Shown here one piece after another: positions 44,398 to 52,420 of a stretch of DNA of 64,000 bases; positions within the stretch are counted from its first letter, which is position 1, and each line of letters begins with the position of its first letter. The notes below the pieces were generated by a model. The model ran no database searches, was not told the origin of the DNA, and saw only the letters and a list, made by a program, of their open reading frames with translations. A program made the translations under genes and the position numbers. This DNA is from Sphingomonas sp. G-3-2-10 (GTDB lineage: Bacteria > Pseudomonadota > Alphaproteobacteria > Sphingomonadales > Sphingomonadaceae): contig NZ_JABBFY010000001.1 in assembly GCF_012927115.1 (NCBI RefSeq), positions 1,922,001-1,986,000 of the forward strand, given 5' to 3'.

Positions 44398-44595
44398 CCC
44401 CCTCTGTCACGGGAACCTGAGAGCTTTCGCCGCCTGACGGCAGCTTACCCCTTCGGTGGCTCGCACACCAAAATCCCTTGGCGGCGAGCGCTTTCCAGAG
44501 TGTCCTGACGCGCGCGGTCCCTGATGCCTGAGAGATTCCGGGGCGGTTGCTCCTTCGGCGGAGGCAGTCGCCTGCCCCACTCTCCCTCGCGCGTC
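44398..44595 (-). promoter_or_regulatory. Tandem glycine riboswitch (two aptamers) upstream of gcvT
   Basis: Read on the minus strand, aptamer 1 (about 44595-44509) has GGACGCGCGAGGGAGAGT, GCCGAAGGAGCAA and ATCTCTCAGGCA, closed by a GACGCGCG/CGCGCGTC P1 stem. Aptamer 2 (about 44508-44398) has GGACACTCTGGAAAGCG, ACCGAAGGGGTAAGC and GCTCTCAGG with ACAGAGGGGG at the end. These are the conserved blocks of glycine aptamers. The 63 bases down to the gcvT start would form the expression platform. The stretch 44596-44804 beyond it holds no further recognised feature apart from promoters for the two divergent units. Confidence 0.95.
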
Positions 44596-44804
44596 CGTCA
44601 CGGCGAACCGCAACAGACATGCGCAGCCTTGGCGGCGCCCCCGATTCGAGTCAATCGCGCTTGCGGCATAAACAGGCGGGACCGTCCCGGCGGCGGCATC
44701 CGCAAGGTCCCGCGCCCGTATTTCTACCCACCCCCCTTTGCCGGAAGATTTAACCCATCCAACGGAAAAACCGGAAAATTATCAGCCTATACCGGTGAGC
44801 CGCC

Positions 44805-45197
44805 ATGCAATGCACCGTCAGTCTCGATCGATTCCGGAACCGCGTGGAGATTTGCGCCGGCGGGCAATGGAGCATGAGCGATGCCGATATATTCCATCGC
44901 CAGATGGTCGATGTTCGCGAATGGGCTGATCGCCACAGCTCGGTCTCGCTTTCGATATTGTCCGATCTCGACGGTCTGGTGCTCCACACCGCCGAGATCG
45001 CGGAGCGCGTGGCGGCCACCGTCGACGAAATCCGCTTCCTACGGCGCGAAAAATATGCGCTGGTCGTGCCCAGCTATCTGATGCGGATGCAATGCCGCCG
45101 GCTGCTTCAGGGAATCGAATATCAGGTCTTCGATAGCCGCGAATTGGCGATGGACTGGCTCGGCTGGTCCGCGCTTTCTCGGGTGCGCGCGGCATGA
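44805..45197 (+). CDS. SpoIIAA/STAS-like fold protein (first of tandem pair)
   Basis: A 130-residue soluble protein. It starts MQCTVSLDRFRNRVEICAGGQWSM and ends with YALVVPSYLMRMQCRRLLQGIEYQVFDSRELAMDWL, the strand-helix-strand-helix ending typical of SpoIIAA-like/STAS-SEC14-type domains. The next gene encodes a protein with the same pattern (IAMIVPGSLAKMQMRRIL...AARLWL), so the two are paralogues and are coupled by a four-base overlap (ATGA). Homologues are uncharacterised proteins of sphingomonads. A switch or binding role is inferred from the fold only. Confidence 0.78.
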   Translation: MQCTVSLDRFRNRVEICAGGQWSMSDADIFHRQMVDVREWADRHSSVSLSILSDLDGLVLHTAEIAERVAATVDEIRFLRREKYALVVPSYLMRMQCRRLLQGIEYQVFDSRELAMDWLGWSALSRVRAA

Positions 45198-45628
45198 GCG
45201 CCGCCGCAGTGATCGCGCGTCCGCTCGATGGCTTCGCGCCGGGCTCGAGCACGCTGCTTCCCGGCCCGCTGGATCTCGCGGTCGAGCCGGAAAGCGGGCT
45301 GGTAATCGTATCCGGGCATGGCCTGTGGACGCCTTCGCAGCTCCATGCCCATCTGCGCGACTATCACGATCTGCTGGGGCGGATCCGCAAGCCCGGGGGC
45401 CATGTTCGCGTCCTCGTCAATCTGAAGGATGTCGGCGTCCAGACGCCCCAAGTGACGCAGGTTCTCGCCGGCGGGACGATGCATTGCCATCTCGACGGCG
45501 ACCGTATCGCAATGATCGTCCCCGGATCGCTGGCGAAGATGCAGATGCGCCGGATCCTCGGCACCCGCTTACACGAATATTTCATTTCCGAAGTCGCTGC
45601 GCGCCTCTGGCTGGCGAGCGGCGCCTGA
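45194..45628 (+). CDS. SpoIIAA/STAS-like fold protein (second of tandem pair)
   Basis: A 144-residue paralogue of the preceding protein, longer by an N-terminal extension of about 25 residues. Core strands and helices: LDLAVEPESGLVIVSGHGLW, VRVLVNLKDVGVQTPQVTQVL, DRIAMIVPGSLAKMQMRRIL and EYFISEVAARLWL. Neither member has the clear phosphorylatable Ser of anti-sigma antagonists that I could identify. ATG 45194 overlaps the first gene's stop. They may work as a heterodimer. Confidence 0.78.
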   Translation: MSAAAVIARPLDGFAPGSSTLLPGPLDLAVEPESGLVIVSGHGLWTPSQLHAHLRDYHDLLGRIRKPGGHVRVLVNLKDVGVQTPQVTQVLAGGTMHCHLDGDRIAMIVPGSLAKMQMRRILGTRLHEYFISEVAARLWLASGA

Positions 45629-45719
45629 AATCATCGGCCCATCGCATCCGGCCGCCCGGCGAGGGTTGCTCGTTGCAGCGCACAATCGCTAAGCTCGCGG
45701 CGCATGCGGGGGTGATTTG

Positions 45720-46808
45720 GTGCCAGAGGCAAAGACCGGCGATCAGTTGAACACCCTTCAGGCCGGGCGCGCGGCCGCGGCGATGGCCGTGGTGCTGTTC
45801 CACCTGAGCGTCTCGATCTTCGGCCTGCCCAAATATTTCCCGGAGGAGCTCTTCGCCCCGTTCCGCATCGGCCATACCGGCGTCGACTTCTTCTTCGTAC
45901 TCAGCGGCTTCCTCATGACCTGGCTGTACGGCGACAGGCTGGGCGATACGCGGACGGCGGGTCGCTTCCTGTGGAAGCGCGCGCTGCGGGTCTATCCCCC
46001 CTATCTGGTGGCGGTCGTGCCGCTGATCCCGGTCTATTTCCTGATGCCCGGTCTCGGCGACGCCCGCGCCACCGATCCGGGCTACATCGCCGCCAGTCTG
46101 TTGCTGCTTCCGACGCAGGGGCTGCCGCTGCTCAATGTCGCGTGGACGCTCCAGTTCGAGATGTTCTTCTATCTCGTCTTCGCGGGGCTGATCGCCTTTC
46201 CCCGGCTGTTCAAGCCATTGATCATCCTGTGGGCAGCAGCCGCCGTCTCGCGCCTGTTCCTGCCCGATCCGCCCTTCCCGCTCTCGTTCGTCACCAGCCC
46301 GTGGATCCTGCTGTTCCTCTATGGCGCGGTCGCGGCGCGGATCGCCCGGCGCGGCGTGTCATGGCCGATGCTGTGGATCGCGGGCGGCGCATTGATGTTC
46401 GCCAGCGCGGCGTTCGCCGACGAGTTCACCGCCCTGCCCGAAGGATTGACGCGCAACGGCACCGGGCTGGGTGCCGCACTGCTGGTGATCGGCATGGTCA
46501 CTGCCGAGCGCGCCGGGCGAATCCGGGTGCCGCGCTGGCTCGTCTATGCGGGCGACTTTTCCTACGCGCTCTATCTGGTCCACACGACGGTGCTGTCGCT
46601 CGGCGTCAAGGTCATCTTCGCGCTGGGCCTGCAAGGGCTGCCGCGGCTGGCGATCGCCGTCACGCTGGTCGCCGCCTGTGTCGCGGTGGCGATCCTGCTC
46701 CACGAAATCGTCGAGAAACGGCTGATGCGCCTCCGCCCCAGGCGCAGCGGCGCCAATCTCGGCGCCGTCGCGGCAGAGGGCGAAGGAAAAAGAAACCCTA
46801 GCGGGTAA
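45720..46808 (+). CDS. Acyltransferase family 3 (OafA/YrhL type)
   Basis: A 362-residue multi-pass membrane acyltransferase. The N-terminus has LNTLQAGRAAAAMAVVLFHLSVS with the conserved Arg and His, GHTGVDFFFVLSGFLMTW, and KRALRVYPPYLVAVV; the later LVYAGDFSYALYLVHTTVL is also standard. It should O-acylate a surface sugar or lipid. Start GTG 45720 is preceded by GGGGGTGA; a TTG one codon earlier is possible. It stands apart from other glycan genes. Its 3' end overlaps the convergent lipoprotein gene by 11 bases. Confidence 0.9.
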   Translation: MPEAKTGDQLNTLQAGRAAAAMAVVLFHLSVSIFGLPKYFPEELFAPFRIGHTGVDFFFVLSGFLMTWLYGDRLGDTRTAGRFLWKRALRVYPPYLVAVVPLIPVYFLMPGLGDARATDPGYIAASLLLLPTQGLPLLNVAWTLQFEMFFYLVFAGLIAFPRLFKPLIILWAAAAVSRLFLPDPPFPLSFVTSPWILLFLYGAVAARIARRGVSWPMLWIAGGALMFASAAFADEFTALPEGLTRNGTGLGAALLVIGMVTAERAGRIRVPRWLVYAGDFSYALYLVHTTVLSLGVKVIFALGLQGLPRLAIAVTLVAACVAVAILLHEIVEKRLMRLRPRRSGANLGAVAAEGEGKRNPSG

Positions 46809-47445
46809 CGTTATACCGCAGCTGTTCCTCGGTCAGCTGGAAGCCGACCAGCGCTTCGAACGTCGCCGACAGCACCGACTGGCGGATCGCCGGATCGGCC
46901 AGCGGGTCCATCGCCGCGTCGGTATCGCCTGCCTTGCGCTTGCGCGTCAGGCGCTCGCGAACGTCGGCGGGCAGCGTCGCTGCGGCGCGCGAGACCTGGG
47001 TGGTCGCGGTGCCCTGAGCCGATGCGCGGAGCTGGCCCGGCTCGAAATTCACCGTCACGCGGCCGATGCGCTTGGCGGTCACCGACGTGCCGCCGCGAAC
47101 CACCGTCACGAAATAGGGGAACGACACGGTACGCGCGCCCTCGGCGCTGGCGCGGCGCGCCTGCACGTCGAAATTGATCGTCGTGATCACCTGCTCGCCC
47201 GAATCGTCGCAGGTCGACGTGACGTTGGTGAGCACCGCCACCACGTCGATCGCCGCTGCCTCGCGGCTCGACGGCGGGTTGAAGGTGGTGATGTCGCCGG
47301 TTCCGGCGGGCACCGCGACATGCGGGCAGGGCGAGCGGACGGCGGTGATGCCGACTCCGCCAACGGCTTCGATCTCACCCGTCTTCTTGCAACCGCCCAG
47401 AGCGATCAGGGCGAGGGCGGGGATTGCGAACTTGGCGAGCGACAC
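46798..47445 (-). CDS. Predicted lipoprotein of unknown function
   Basis: A 215-residue protein with a lipoprotein signal: KFAIPALALIALGGC with the lipobox Cys at residue 19. The mature part is beta-rich (GVGITAVRSPCPHVAVP, AIDVVAVLTNVTSTCDDSGEQVITTINFDVQARR, FVTVVRGGTSVTAKRIGRVTVNF) and ends with LTEEQLRYNVTR. GTG 47445 with AAAGGTG just upstream is chosen because it places the signal peptide at the N-terminus; earlier frame sequence does not. Likely outer-membrane anchored, facing the periplasm. Role unknown. Confidence 0.85.
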   Translation of the reverse strand: MSLAKFAIPALALIALGGCKKTGEIEAVGGVGITAVRSPCPHVAVPAGTGDITTFNPPSSREAAAIDVVAVLTNVTSTCDDSGEQVITTINFDVQARRASAEGARTVSFPYFVTVVRGGTSVTAKRIGRVTVNFEPGQLRASAQGTATTQVSRAAATLPADVRERLTRKRKAGDTDAAMDPLADPAIRQSVLSATFEALVGFQLTEEQLRYNVTR

Positions 47446-47555
47446 GGGGCACCTTTCAGACAAACGGGCCGTGAGCATTGCGCACCGGCCCGAAACGTGG
47501 CCAGCACCATAGGAAGCGCCTTCCGCCGGTGCAAGCAATCGCGTAGGGACGCCCC

Positions 47556-48506
47556 ATGTCCGGAATAAGGCCGCCGCTAGACCTTCTCATCGCCGCCCCG
47601 CGCGGCTTCTGCGCCGGTGTCGACCGCGCCATCCGCATCGTCGAACTGGCGATCGAGAAATATGGCGCCCCGGTCTATGTCCGGCACGAGATCGTCCACA
47701 ACAAGTTCGTGGTCGACACGCTCAAGGCACAGGGCGCGATCTTCGTCGACGAACTCGATCAGGTGCCCGACGACGTGCCGGTGGTCTTCTCCGCCCACGG
47801 CGTGCCCAAGGCGGTGCCTGCAAAGGCTGCCGAACGCGGCCTCGAATATCTCGACGCCACCTGTCCTCTGGTCTCCAAGGTCCATCGCCAGGCCGAGCGG
47901 CTGGTCTCGGCCGGGCGGCACATCCTCTTCATCGGCCATGCCGGCCATCCCGAAGTGATCGGCACTTTCGGACAGGTCCCGGAAGGCGCGATGACGTTGG
48001 TCGAGGATGTCGAGGGCGCGGAATCGGTCTCGCCGCCAGATCCCACCAACCTCGCCTTCCTCACCCAGACCACGCTCTCGGTCGACGACACCGCCGCGAC
48101 ATTGGCCGTGCTCAAGCGCCGCTTCCCGGACATTCTCGCGCCCGGACCGGACGACATCTGCTACGCCACGTCGAACCGCCAGGGCGCGGTGAAAGCCATC
48201 GCCGAACAATGCGATTTCATGCTGGTAATCGGCGCGCCCAATTCGTCCAACTCGCTGCGGCTGGTCGAAGTCGCCGAGCGTAGCGGCAAGCCCGCGCGGC
48301 TGGTCCAGCGCGCGGCCGATCTCGATTTCGCATGGCTCGAGGGCGCCAGAACCGTCGGCGTCACCGCCGGCGCGTCGGCGCCGGAAGTGCTGGTCCGCGA
48401 ACTCGTCACCCGCATCGCCGAACGCTATGAGGTGACCGAACGCGAAGTCGAAACCGTGGCCGAAAAGGTGGTGTTCAAGCTGCCCCGCGGCCTCGAAGCG
48501 GCGTGA
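47556..48506 (+). CDS. ispH: 4-hydroxy-3-methylbut-2-enyl diphosphate reductase
   Basis: A 316-residue iron-sulfur enzyme of the MEP isoprenoid pathway that makes IPP and DMAPP from HMBPP. The three cluster-binding Cys are in [13 protein letters not shown] (Cys19), [13 protein letters not shown] and [32 protein letters not shown] and [17 protein letters not shown] are other family motifs. It is followed on the same strand by thrB and rnhA, the common sphingomonad order. Confidence 0.97.
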   Translation: MSGIRPPLDLLIAAPRGFCAGVDRAIRIVELAIEKYGAPVYVRHEIVHNKFVVDTLKAQGAIFVDELDQVPDDVPVVFSAHGVPKAVPAKAAERGLEYLDATCPLVSKVHRQAERLVSAGRHILFIGHAGHPEVIGTFGQVPEGAMTLVEDVEGAESVSPPDPTNLAFLTQTTLSVDDTAATLAVLKRRFPDILAPGPDDICYATSNRQGAVKAIAEQCDFMLVIGAPNSSNSLRLVEVAERSGKPARLVQRAADLDFAWLEGARTVGVTAGASAPEVLVRELVTRIAERYEVTEREVETVAEKVVFKLPRGLEAA

Positions 48507-48634
48507 CCTCCCATCGCTATCCGCGCGAAAGCGGGGACTCGTCTCCTATGCCCGTCCCAAGCGAAACTGCGGTTGTGCCCGCGCCGCGTCCGCGGGATGG
48601 GTCCCCGCATCCGCAAGGATGATGAGGGGGTAAG

Positions 48635-49591
48635 GTGGCGGTTTACACACAGGTTTCGGCGGAAGCGCTTTCGGCGTTCCTCACGCGGTTCGACGCCGGC
48701 GAACTCGTGTCCGCAAAGGGCATCGCCGAAGGCGTCGAGAACAGCAATTATCTGGTCGACACCACCACTGCCCGCTTCATCCTGACGCTCTACGAAAAGC
48801 GCGTCGATGCCGCCGATCTGCCCTGGTTCATGGCGCTGCTCGATCATCTGGCGAAGCGCGGCAACAAGGTGCCGCCCGCCATCCCCGACCGCGACGGCCG
48901 CCTGATCCACGAACTGGAGGGCCGCCCGGCCTGCCTGATCGAATTCCTCTCCGGCGTGTCGGTGACGCATCCGACCCCGGCACAGGCGCGCGCCGCCGCC
49001 GAGGCGATGGGCCGGATGCACGCCGGCCTCGCCGATTTCGCGCAGCCCCGCGTCAATTCGATGGGCGCGCAGACCTGGGCGGAGCAACTGGCGCGGTGCG
49101 GCCGCGATCTCGATTCGATTCAGGCCGGGCTGTTCGATCGCGTCTCGCAGGCGCTGGATCGCGTGCTGGCCGACTGGCCCTCGCACCTGCCGGTCAGCGC
49201 GATCCATGCCGATCTCTTCCCGGATAATGTGCTGATGCTCGGGGAGCAGGTCACCGGCCTGATCGACTTCTACTTCGCCTGCACCGACATCCGCGCTTAC
49301 GATGTCGCGGTGATGCACGGCGCATGGGCATTCGACGGCACCGGCCGCAATTACGATGCCCAGGTCGGCCGCGCGCTGATCGAAGGTTACACCGCCAGCT
49401 TCGGTCTGAGCGATGACGAGCGCGCCGCACTGCCGGTCTTGGCCGAGGGGGCCGCGATCCGCTTCCTGCTCAGCCGCGCATGGGATTGGCTCAACACGCC
49501 CGCCGATGCGATGGTGACCCGCAAGGATCCCCTCGCCTATCTGCGCCGCCTCGATTTCTACGCCGAACATGGGGCAACGCTTTTCGCATGA
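48635..49591 (+). CDS. thrB: Homoserine kinase, APH-fold type
   Basis: A 318-residue protein with the aminoglycoside-phosphotransferase fold, the form of homoserine kinase found in alphaproteobacteria instead of the GHMP form. Motifs: [32 protein letters not shown], the catalytic loop [15 protein letters not shown], the metal Asp in GLIDFYFAC, and [12 protein letters not shown]. It phosphorylates homoserine for threonine synthesis. Start is GTG 48635 with GAGGGGG upstream. Its stop overlaps rnhA. The 128 bases before it hold the promoter and GC-rich dyads only. Confidence 0.96.
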   Translation: MAVYTQVSAEALSAFLTRFDAGELVSAKGIAEGVENSNYLVDTTTARFILTLYEKRVDAADLPWFMALLDHLAKRGNKVPPAIPDRDGRLIHELEGRPACLIEFLSGVSVTHPTPAQARAAAEAMGRMHAGLADFAQPRVNSMGAQTWAEQLARCGRDLDSIQAGLFDRVSQALDRVLADWPSHLPVSAIHADLFPDNVLMLGEQVTGLIDFYFACTDIRAYDVAVMHGAWAFDGTGRNYDAQVGRALIEGYTASFGLSDDERAALPVLAEGAAIRFLLSRAWDWLNTPADAMVTRKDPLAYLRRLDFYAEHGATLFA

Positions 49592-50037
49592 CCGATACCG
49601 AACTCCAGCATGTCGAAATCGCCACGGACGGCGCTTGCAAGGGCAATCCGGGCAAGGGCGGCTGGGGCGTGCTGCTGCGCATGGGCGGCGTCGAGAAGGA
49701 ACTCTCGGGCGGCGAGGCGCACACCACCAACAATCGCATGGAATTGATGGCCGCGATCCAGGGGCTGAAGGCGCTCAAGCGGCCCTGCCGCGTGACGCTC
49801 TCCACCGACAGCCGCTATGTGATGGATGGTCTGACCAAATGGATTCACGGCTGGCTGAAGAATGGCTGGAAGACCTCCGACAAGAAGCCGGTCAAGAATG
49901 CCGATCTGTGGATCGAACTGCTCGAAGCCGTCAAACCGCACAGGGTCGAGTGGAAATGGGTCAAGGGCCATGCCGGCCACCCCGACAACGAGCGCGCCGA
50001 TCAGCTTGCCAGCGATGCGGCGATCGCGGCACGCTGA
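49588..50037 (+). CDS. rnhA: Ribonuclease HI
   Basis: A 149-residue RNase HI that cuts the RNA strand of RNA-DNA hybrids. The DEDD metal residues are visible in [41 protein letters not shown] and DNERADQLA; the basic protrusion helix ([19 protein letters not shown]) is present. ATG 49588 overlaps the thrB stop by four bases, so the two are co-translated. Confidence 0.97.
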   Translation: MTDTELQHVEIATDGACKGNPGKGGWGVLLRMGGVEKELSGGEAHTTNNRMELMAAIQGLKALKRPCRVTLSTDSRYVMDGLTKWIHGWLKNGWKTSDKKPVKNADLWIELLEAVKPHRVEWKWVKGHAGHPDNERADQLASDAAIAAR

Positions 50038-50042
50038 GGCCG

Positions 50043-50525
50043 ATGCCGCCTTTCACCGCCATTGCCGAAGGACTCGATGTCGCCCCCGCGCTGGCCGATC
50101 TGGCCGCGCATCCGGAATATTGGATCTCGCCCAACGCCAACGCGCTGCTCGAAATCCCGCTGCTGAGCGGCGATTATGCCCGTGAGCTTCAGGCGGACCT
50201 GCCTCGGCTATGGGCGCTGGTCGATACCGCGCTCGCCTGTGCGGCGCGCGCAGGCGACTCCGGGACGCTCGCATATTGCCGCGTCGGCCTGATCCCGCCC
50301 GGCGCAGGCATCCCGCCGCATTTCGATGGCATCGATGGCGTGACGGTCCGTCGCTACCAGCTCGCTCTGGTCTCCGATCCCGGCGTTGCGCTCACCGTAG
50401 GCGGTGAGACGAAATGCCCGAACCCGGGCGAATGCTGGCAGATCGACGTCAGCCAGATGCATTCGGTGACCAACGGCAGCGGTGCCGATCGCATCACGCT
50501 CCTGTTCGACACACGGGTGGTCTGA
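50043..50525 (+). CDS. Aspartyl/asparaginyl beta-hydroxylase-like cupin
   Basis: A 160-residue protein whose second half matches the Asp/Asn beta-hydroxylase fold: LAYCRVGLIPPGAGIPPHFDGIDG, RRYQLALVSDPGVALTVGG, PNPGECWQIDVSQMHSVTNGS and RITLLFD. Iron-ligand candidates are the His of PPHFD and the His in QMHSV; an Arg in DRITLL would contact 2-oxoglutarate. ATG 50043 is five bases past the rnhA stop, so it is the last gene of thrB-rnhA. The substrate is unknown. Confidence 0.78.
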   Translation: MPPFTAIAEGLDVAPALADLAAHPEYWISPNANALLEIPLLSGDYARELQADLPRLWALVDTALACAARAGDSGTLAYCRVGLIPPGAGIPPHFDGIDGVTVRRYQLALVSDPGVALTVGGETKCPNPGECWQIDVSQMHSVTNGSGADRITLLFDTRVV

Positions 50526-50531
50526 TTCCTT

Positions 50532-50557
50532 CTTCCCTCTCCCTATGGGAGAGGAAG
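50532..50557. repeat. Hairpin CCTCTCCC/GGGAGAGG after the hydroxylase-like gene
   Basis: Eight-base arms (50536-50543 and 50547-50554) separated by TAT, with a partly paired extension. It follows the gene's stop by ten bases. Same base theme as the hairpin cluster at 17296-17319. It has no T-run but could act as a terminator or mRNA end-protector. Confidence 0.6.
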
Positions 50558-50570
50558 AGGGGGGTCATCA

Positions 50571-50595
50571 TTGCAATGTAGGATTTCGGCTGCTT
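50571..50595. repeat. 25-base exact repeat, copy 2
   Basis: Same 25 bases and orientation as 29877-29901; it is preceded by TCA, which extends the ATTGCAAT core by one base compared with copy 1. Intergenic, downstream of a hairpin. Identity unknown. Confidence 0.75.
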
Positions 50596-50909
50596 GGCTG
50601 GGGAGGCCGGGGGAACGCCCCGCCGCTCTTTGACTGGTCCGAAAACCTCATTTTTGCGGGAAACCGGTTTTTCGCGATATTGGTGTCAACCGTGTCAACC
50701 AGAACCGTCCCAAGTGCTTGTTTTTGAACGATACACGCAATCTCAGCTCACCGGACCAACGTGAATGTCGAGAGACGAACGCAGGCGGGGCGATCTCGCC
50801 TCACGCTTGCCTTCCGGCTCTCGCGATCCGCAAACGCACGCCGCTGATGGTGTGAAGTTCGTGTGAAGTTTCGGCAGATCCGGCAATCGGCCATGCCGCC
50901 GCGAGGCGT

Positions 50910-51326
50910 TTACTCGCCCTCGGGCTTCACCACGAAGAAATGGTCCTTCACCGCCTGTGTCAGCCGCGCGGGGCGCAGCGTCTCGGCATCGAGGCAGCAC
51001 CAGCTCGACTTCACTTCGGCCAGCACTTCAGAACCGCGCGTGATGATCGTTTCGTAGAACGCGCGCGCGCCCTGCACCTTTTCCAGCAGCACCGTTGCCA
51101 CGACATCGTCGTCGAGAAAGGCCGGGCGGCGATAGGTGATCTCGTGCTTCAGCGCGACCCACAGATGCTGCGCGACCGCTTCGACCGGCGCCAGTGCCTG
51201 CCAGTGGCTGATCACCGCGGCCTGCACCCATTTCAGGTAGCTGGCGTTGTTCACATGGCCCATGAAATCGATGTCGTCGGCAGCGACGTCGACCTGGAAA
51301 TCATACGGGAGCGCGGTAGCTGTCAT
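50910..51326 (-). CDS. Acyl-CoA thioesterase, 4HBT/YbgC type
   Basis: A 138-residue hot-dog-fold thioesterase. The catalytic Asp is in ADDIDFMGHVNNASYLKWVQAA, the YbgC-type active-site motif; FLDDDVVATVLLEKVQGARAFYETII and AEVKSSWCCLD follow. It hydrolyses acyl-CoA esters; chain preference unknown. ATG 51326 (MTATALPYDFQVDVAADD) is chosen because the 24 codons upstream are Cys/Arg-rich and overlap the palindrome at 51376-51393. Confidence 0.92.
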   Translation of the reverse strand: MTATALPYDFQVDVAADDIDFMGHVNNASYLKWVQAAVISHWQALAPVEAVAQHLWVALKHEITYRRPAFLDDDVVATVLLEKVQGARAFYETIITRGSEVLAEVKSSWCCLDAETLRPARLTQAVKDHFFVVKPEGE

Positions 51327-51375
51327 CGTGAGCCGATGATAGCATGACGTGCACGTAAAGGCGATGGAAAACCGC

Positions 51376-51393
51376 GGAAAACCGCGGTTTTCC
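51376..51393. promoter_or_regulatory. 18-base perfect palindrome upstream of the thioesterase gene
   Basis: GGAAAACCGCGGTTTTCC, with GGAAAACCGC repeated once more directly beside it (51366-51375). It lies 50 bases upstream of the thioesterase ATG, in the 103 bases after the YegP-like gene. Possible operator; could also be a transcript hairpin. Confidence 0.4.
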
Positions 51394-51429
51394 CACAAGC
51401 CAAGCTTGCCGTAGCGTCAGCTGGGCCGA

Positions 51430-51600
51430 TCAGCCCTCGACCGGGGCGCCCGGACCGTTCTTCAGGATCGAATCGATCGCGTTCTGCGCACTGGCCTTCG
51501 AGCTGTAGCCCTCGGTCCAGAAGATCACTTCGCTGTTATACTTGAACTTGGCGACATACTCGCCGGCCTTGTTCTGCTCGATCACGAACTTGTGTGCCAC
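51430..51600 (-). CDS. YegP-family (DUF1508) small protein
   Basis: A 56-residue protein that is one DUF1508 repeat: KFVIEQNKAGEYVAKFKYNS, EVIFWTEGYSSKASAQNAIDSI. The fold is a small beta-beta-beta-alpha unit of unknown function found singly or in pairs. Start is GTG 51600 with GAAGGAG about nine bases upstream; the frame stays open far upstream but reads as Arg-rich non-coding sequence. Confidence 0.88.
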   Translation of the reverse strand: MAHKFVIEQNKAGEYVAKFKYNSEVIFWTEGYSSKASAQNAIDSILKNGPGAPVEG

Positions 51601-51688
51601 GGATGCGACTCCTTCGCTGCGCCCGACTCTTTCGTTGCGGACATGCAACGCTAGCGCGGCGCACTCACCGACAACAGGGGATTTGCGA

Positions 51689-52408
51689 TCAGTCCACAGC
51701 TTTCGGCGGCAGTCGCCACGGCGGCGGCGCCGCGGCCGGGCGCCAGCAGGGTTCGAGGGTCTTTGCCAGTTCGTTCGCCCATTCGGCGGGCGAACCCGGC
51801 GCGATCCAGCCCTGATAGGTCGTGGTCCGCGTGAAGTAAGGCACTTCCACCTTGATGCGGTCGGCATGGAGCACGAGGTTCAGGTCGCCCTGCGGGTCCG
51901 GAGCAATCCGGGCTGCGTCGATCCACTTCGCTTCGGTAATCTTGCCGAACGCCGCCATCGCGCCCGGGCAGGTGCCCAGGTCCGCCTGCACCCAGTCGAG
52001 CCGCGCCGCGTCCAGTCCCGCGGCCAGCGCAGCGCGATCGCCGATCTTCTTCGCGGTCAGCGCCCCCACCAGCGACGATCCGCGCCACCGCGGACGCTCC
52101 GCCCCGCGCTCCGGCACCGGCGCGCGCACCATCCATGCAACCCGCCCGCGCAGGCAGTCGCGCGGCCAGGGCCGCTCGCTGCCGCAGGCGTCGCGGATCA
52201 GGATCGACCAGACCGGCCAGTCCCAATCGTCCCCGGTATAGCTGAGGCGGACAAGGTCGCGCTGATCGTCCTGATCGGCCAGGAACCGCGCCGGATCGAA
52301 CGCCAGCGCGGAAACCTGCTCCCGCATCTCCTGCGTTGTCCAGGGCGCCGCCGTCTGTGCCTGAGCGAGAAGTGCCGGAAGGAACGCCGCTGCAAGCCAG
52401 AACCGCAT
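51689..52408 (-). CDS. Secreted protein of unknown function
   Basis: A 239-residue protein with a signal peptide (FWLAAAFLPALLAQAQTAAP, cleavage near AQA-QT). The mature part includes DDWDWPVWSILIRDACGSERPWPRDCLRGRVAWMV with two Cys that may form a disulfide, a segment WVQADLGTCPGAMAAFGKI, and YFTRTTTYQGWIAPGSPAEWANEL. It ends Pro/Trp-rich. Probably periplasmic. Six bases or so separate it from the flavoprotein gene upstream on the same strand, so the genes may share a transcript. Confidence 0.82.
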   Translation of the reverse strand: MRFWLAAAFLPALLAQAQTAAPWTTQEMREQVSALAFDPARFLADQDDQRDLVRLSYTGDDWDWPVWSILIRDACGSERPWPRDCLRGRVAWMVRAPVPERGAERPRWRGSSLVGALTAKKIGDRAALAAGLDAARLDWVQADLGTCPGAMAAFGKITEAKWIDAARIAPDPQGDLNLVLHADRIKVEVPYFTRTTTYQGWIAPGSPAEWANELAKTLEPCWRPAAAPPPWRLPPKAVD

Positions 52409-52420
52409 GGATCTCTCCGA

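Larger units (their letters stand above)
50526..50909. other. 384-base intergenic region with several repeat motifs
   Basis: I see no convincing gene. It holds a hairpin (50532-50557), the second copy of the 25-base repeat (50571-50595), a tandem GTGTCAACC pair (50683-50700), and GATGGTGTGAAG at 50846-50857, a 12-mer also found at 25999-26010 just upstream of the saccharopine-dehydrogenase-like gene. The middle is clearly more AT-rich than flanking DNA. Confidence 0.7.

Noticed and set aside
41455..44508. A 1017-codon open frame on the plus strand across the gcv genes
   Set aside because: It lies antisense to gcvPA, gcvH and gcvT, all certain genes, and its Arg/His/Gln-rich translation is the usual shadow of GC-rich coding DNA read in reverse.
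44524..44929. Plus-strand open frames over the gcvT leader (starts at 44524, 44547 and 44738)
   Set aside because: They overlap the conserved glycine riboswitch or the start of the gene at 44805 and have Pro/Arg-rich sequence without family resemblance.
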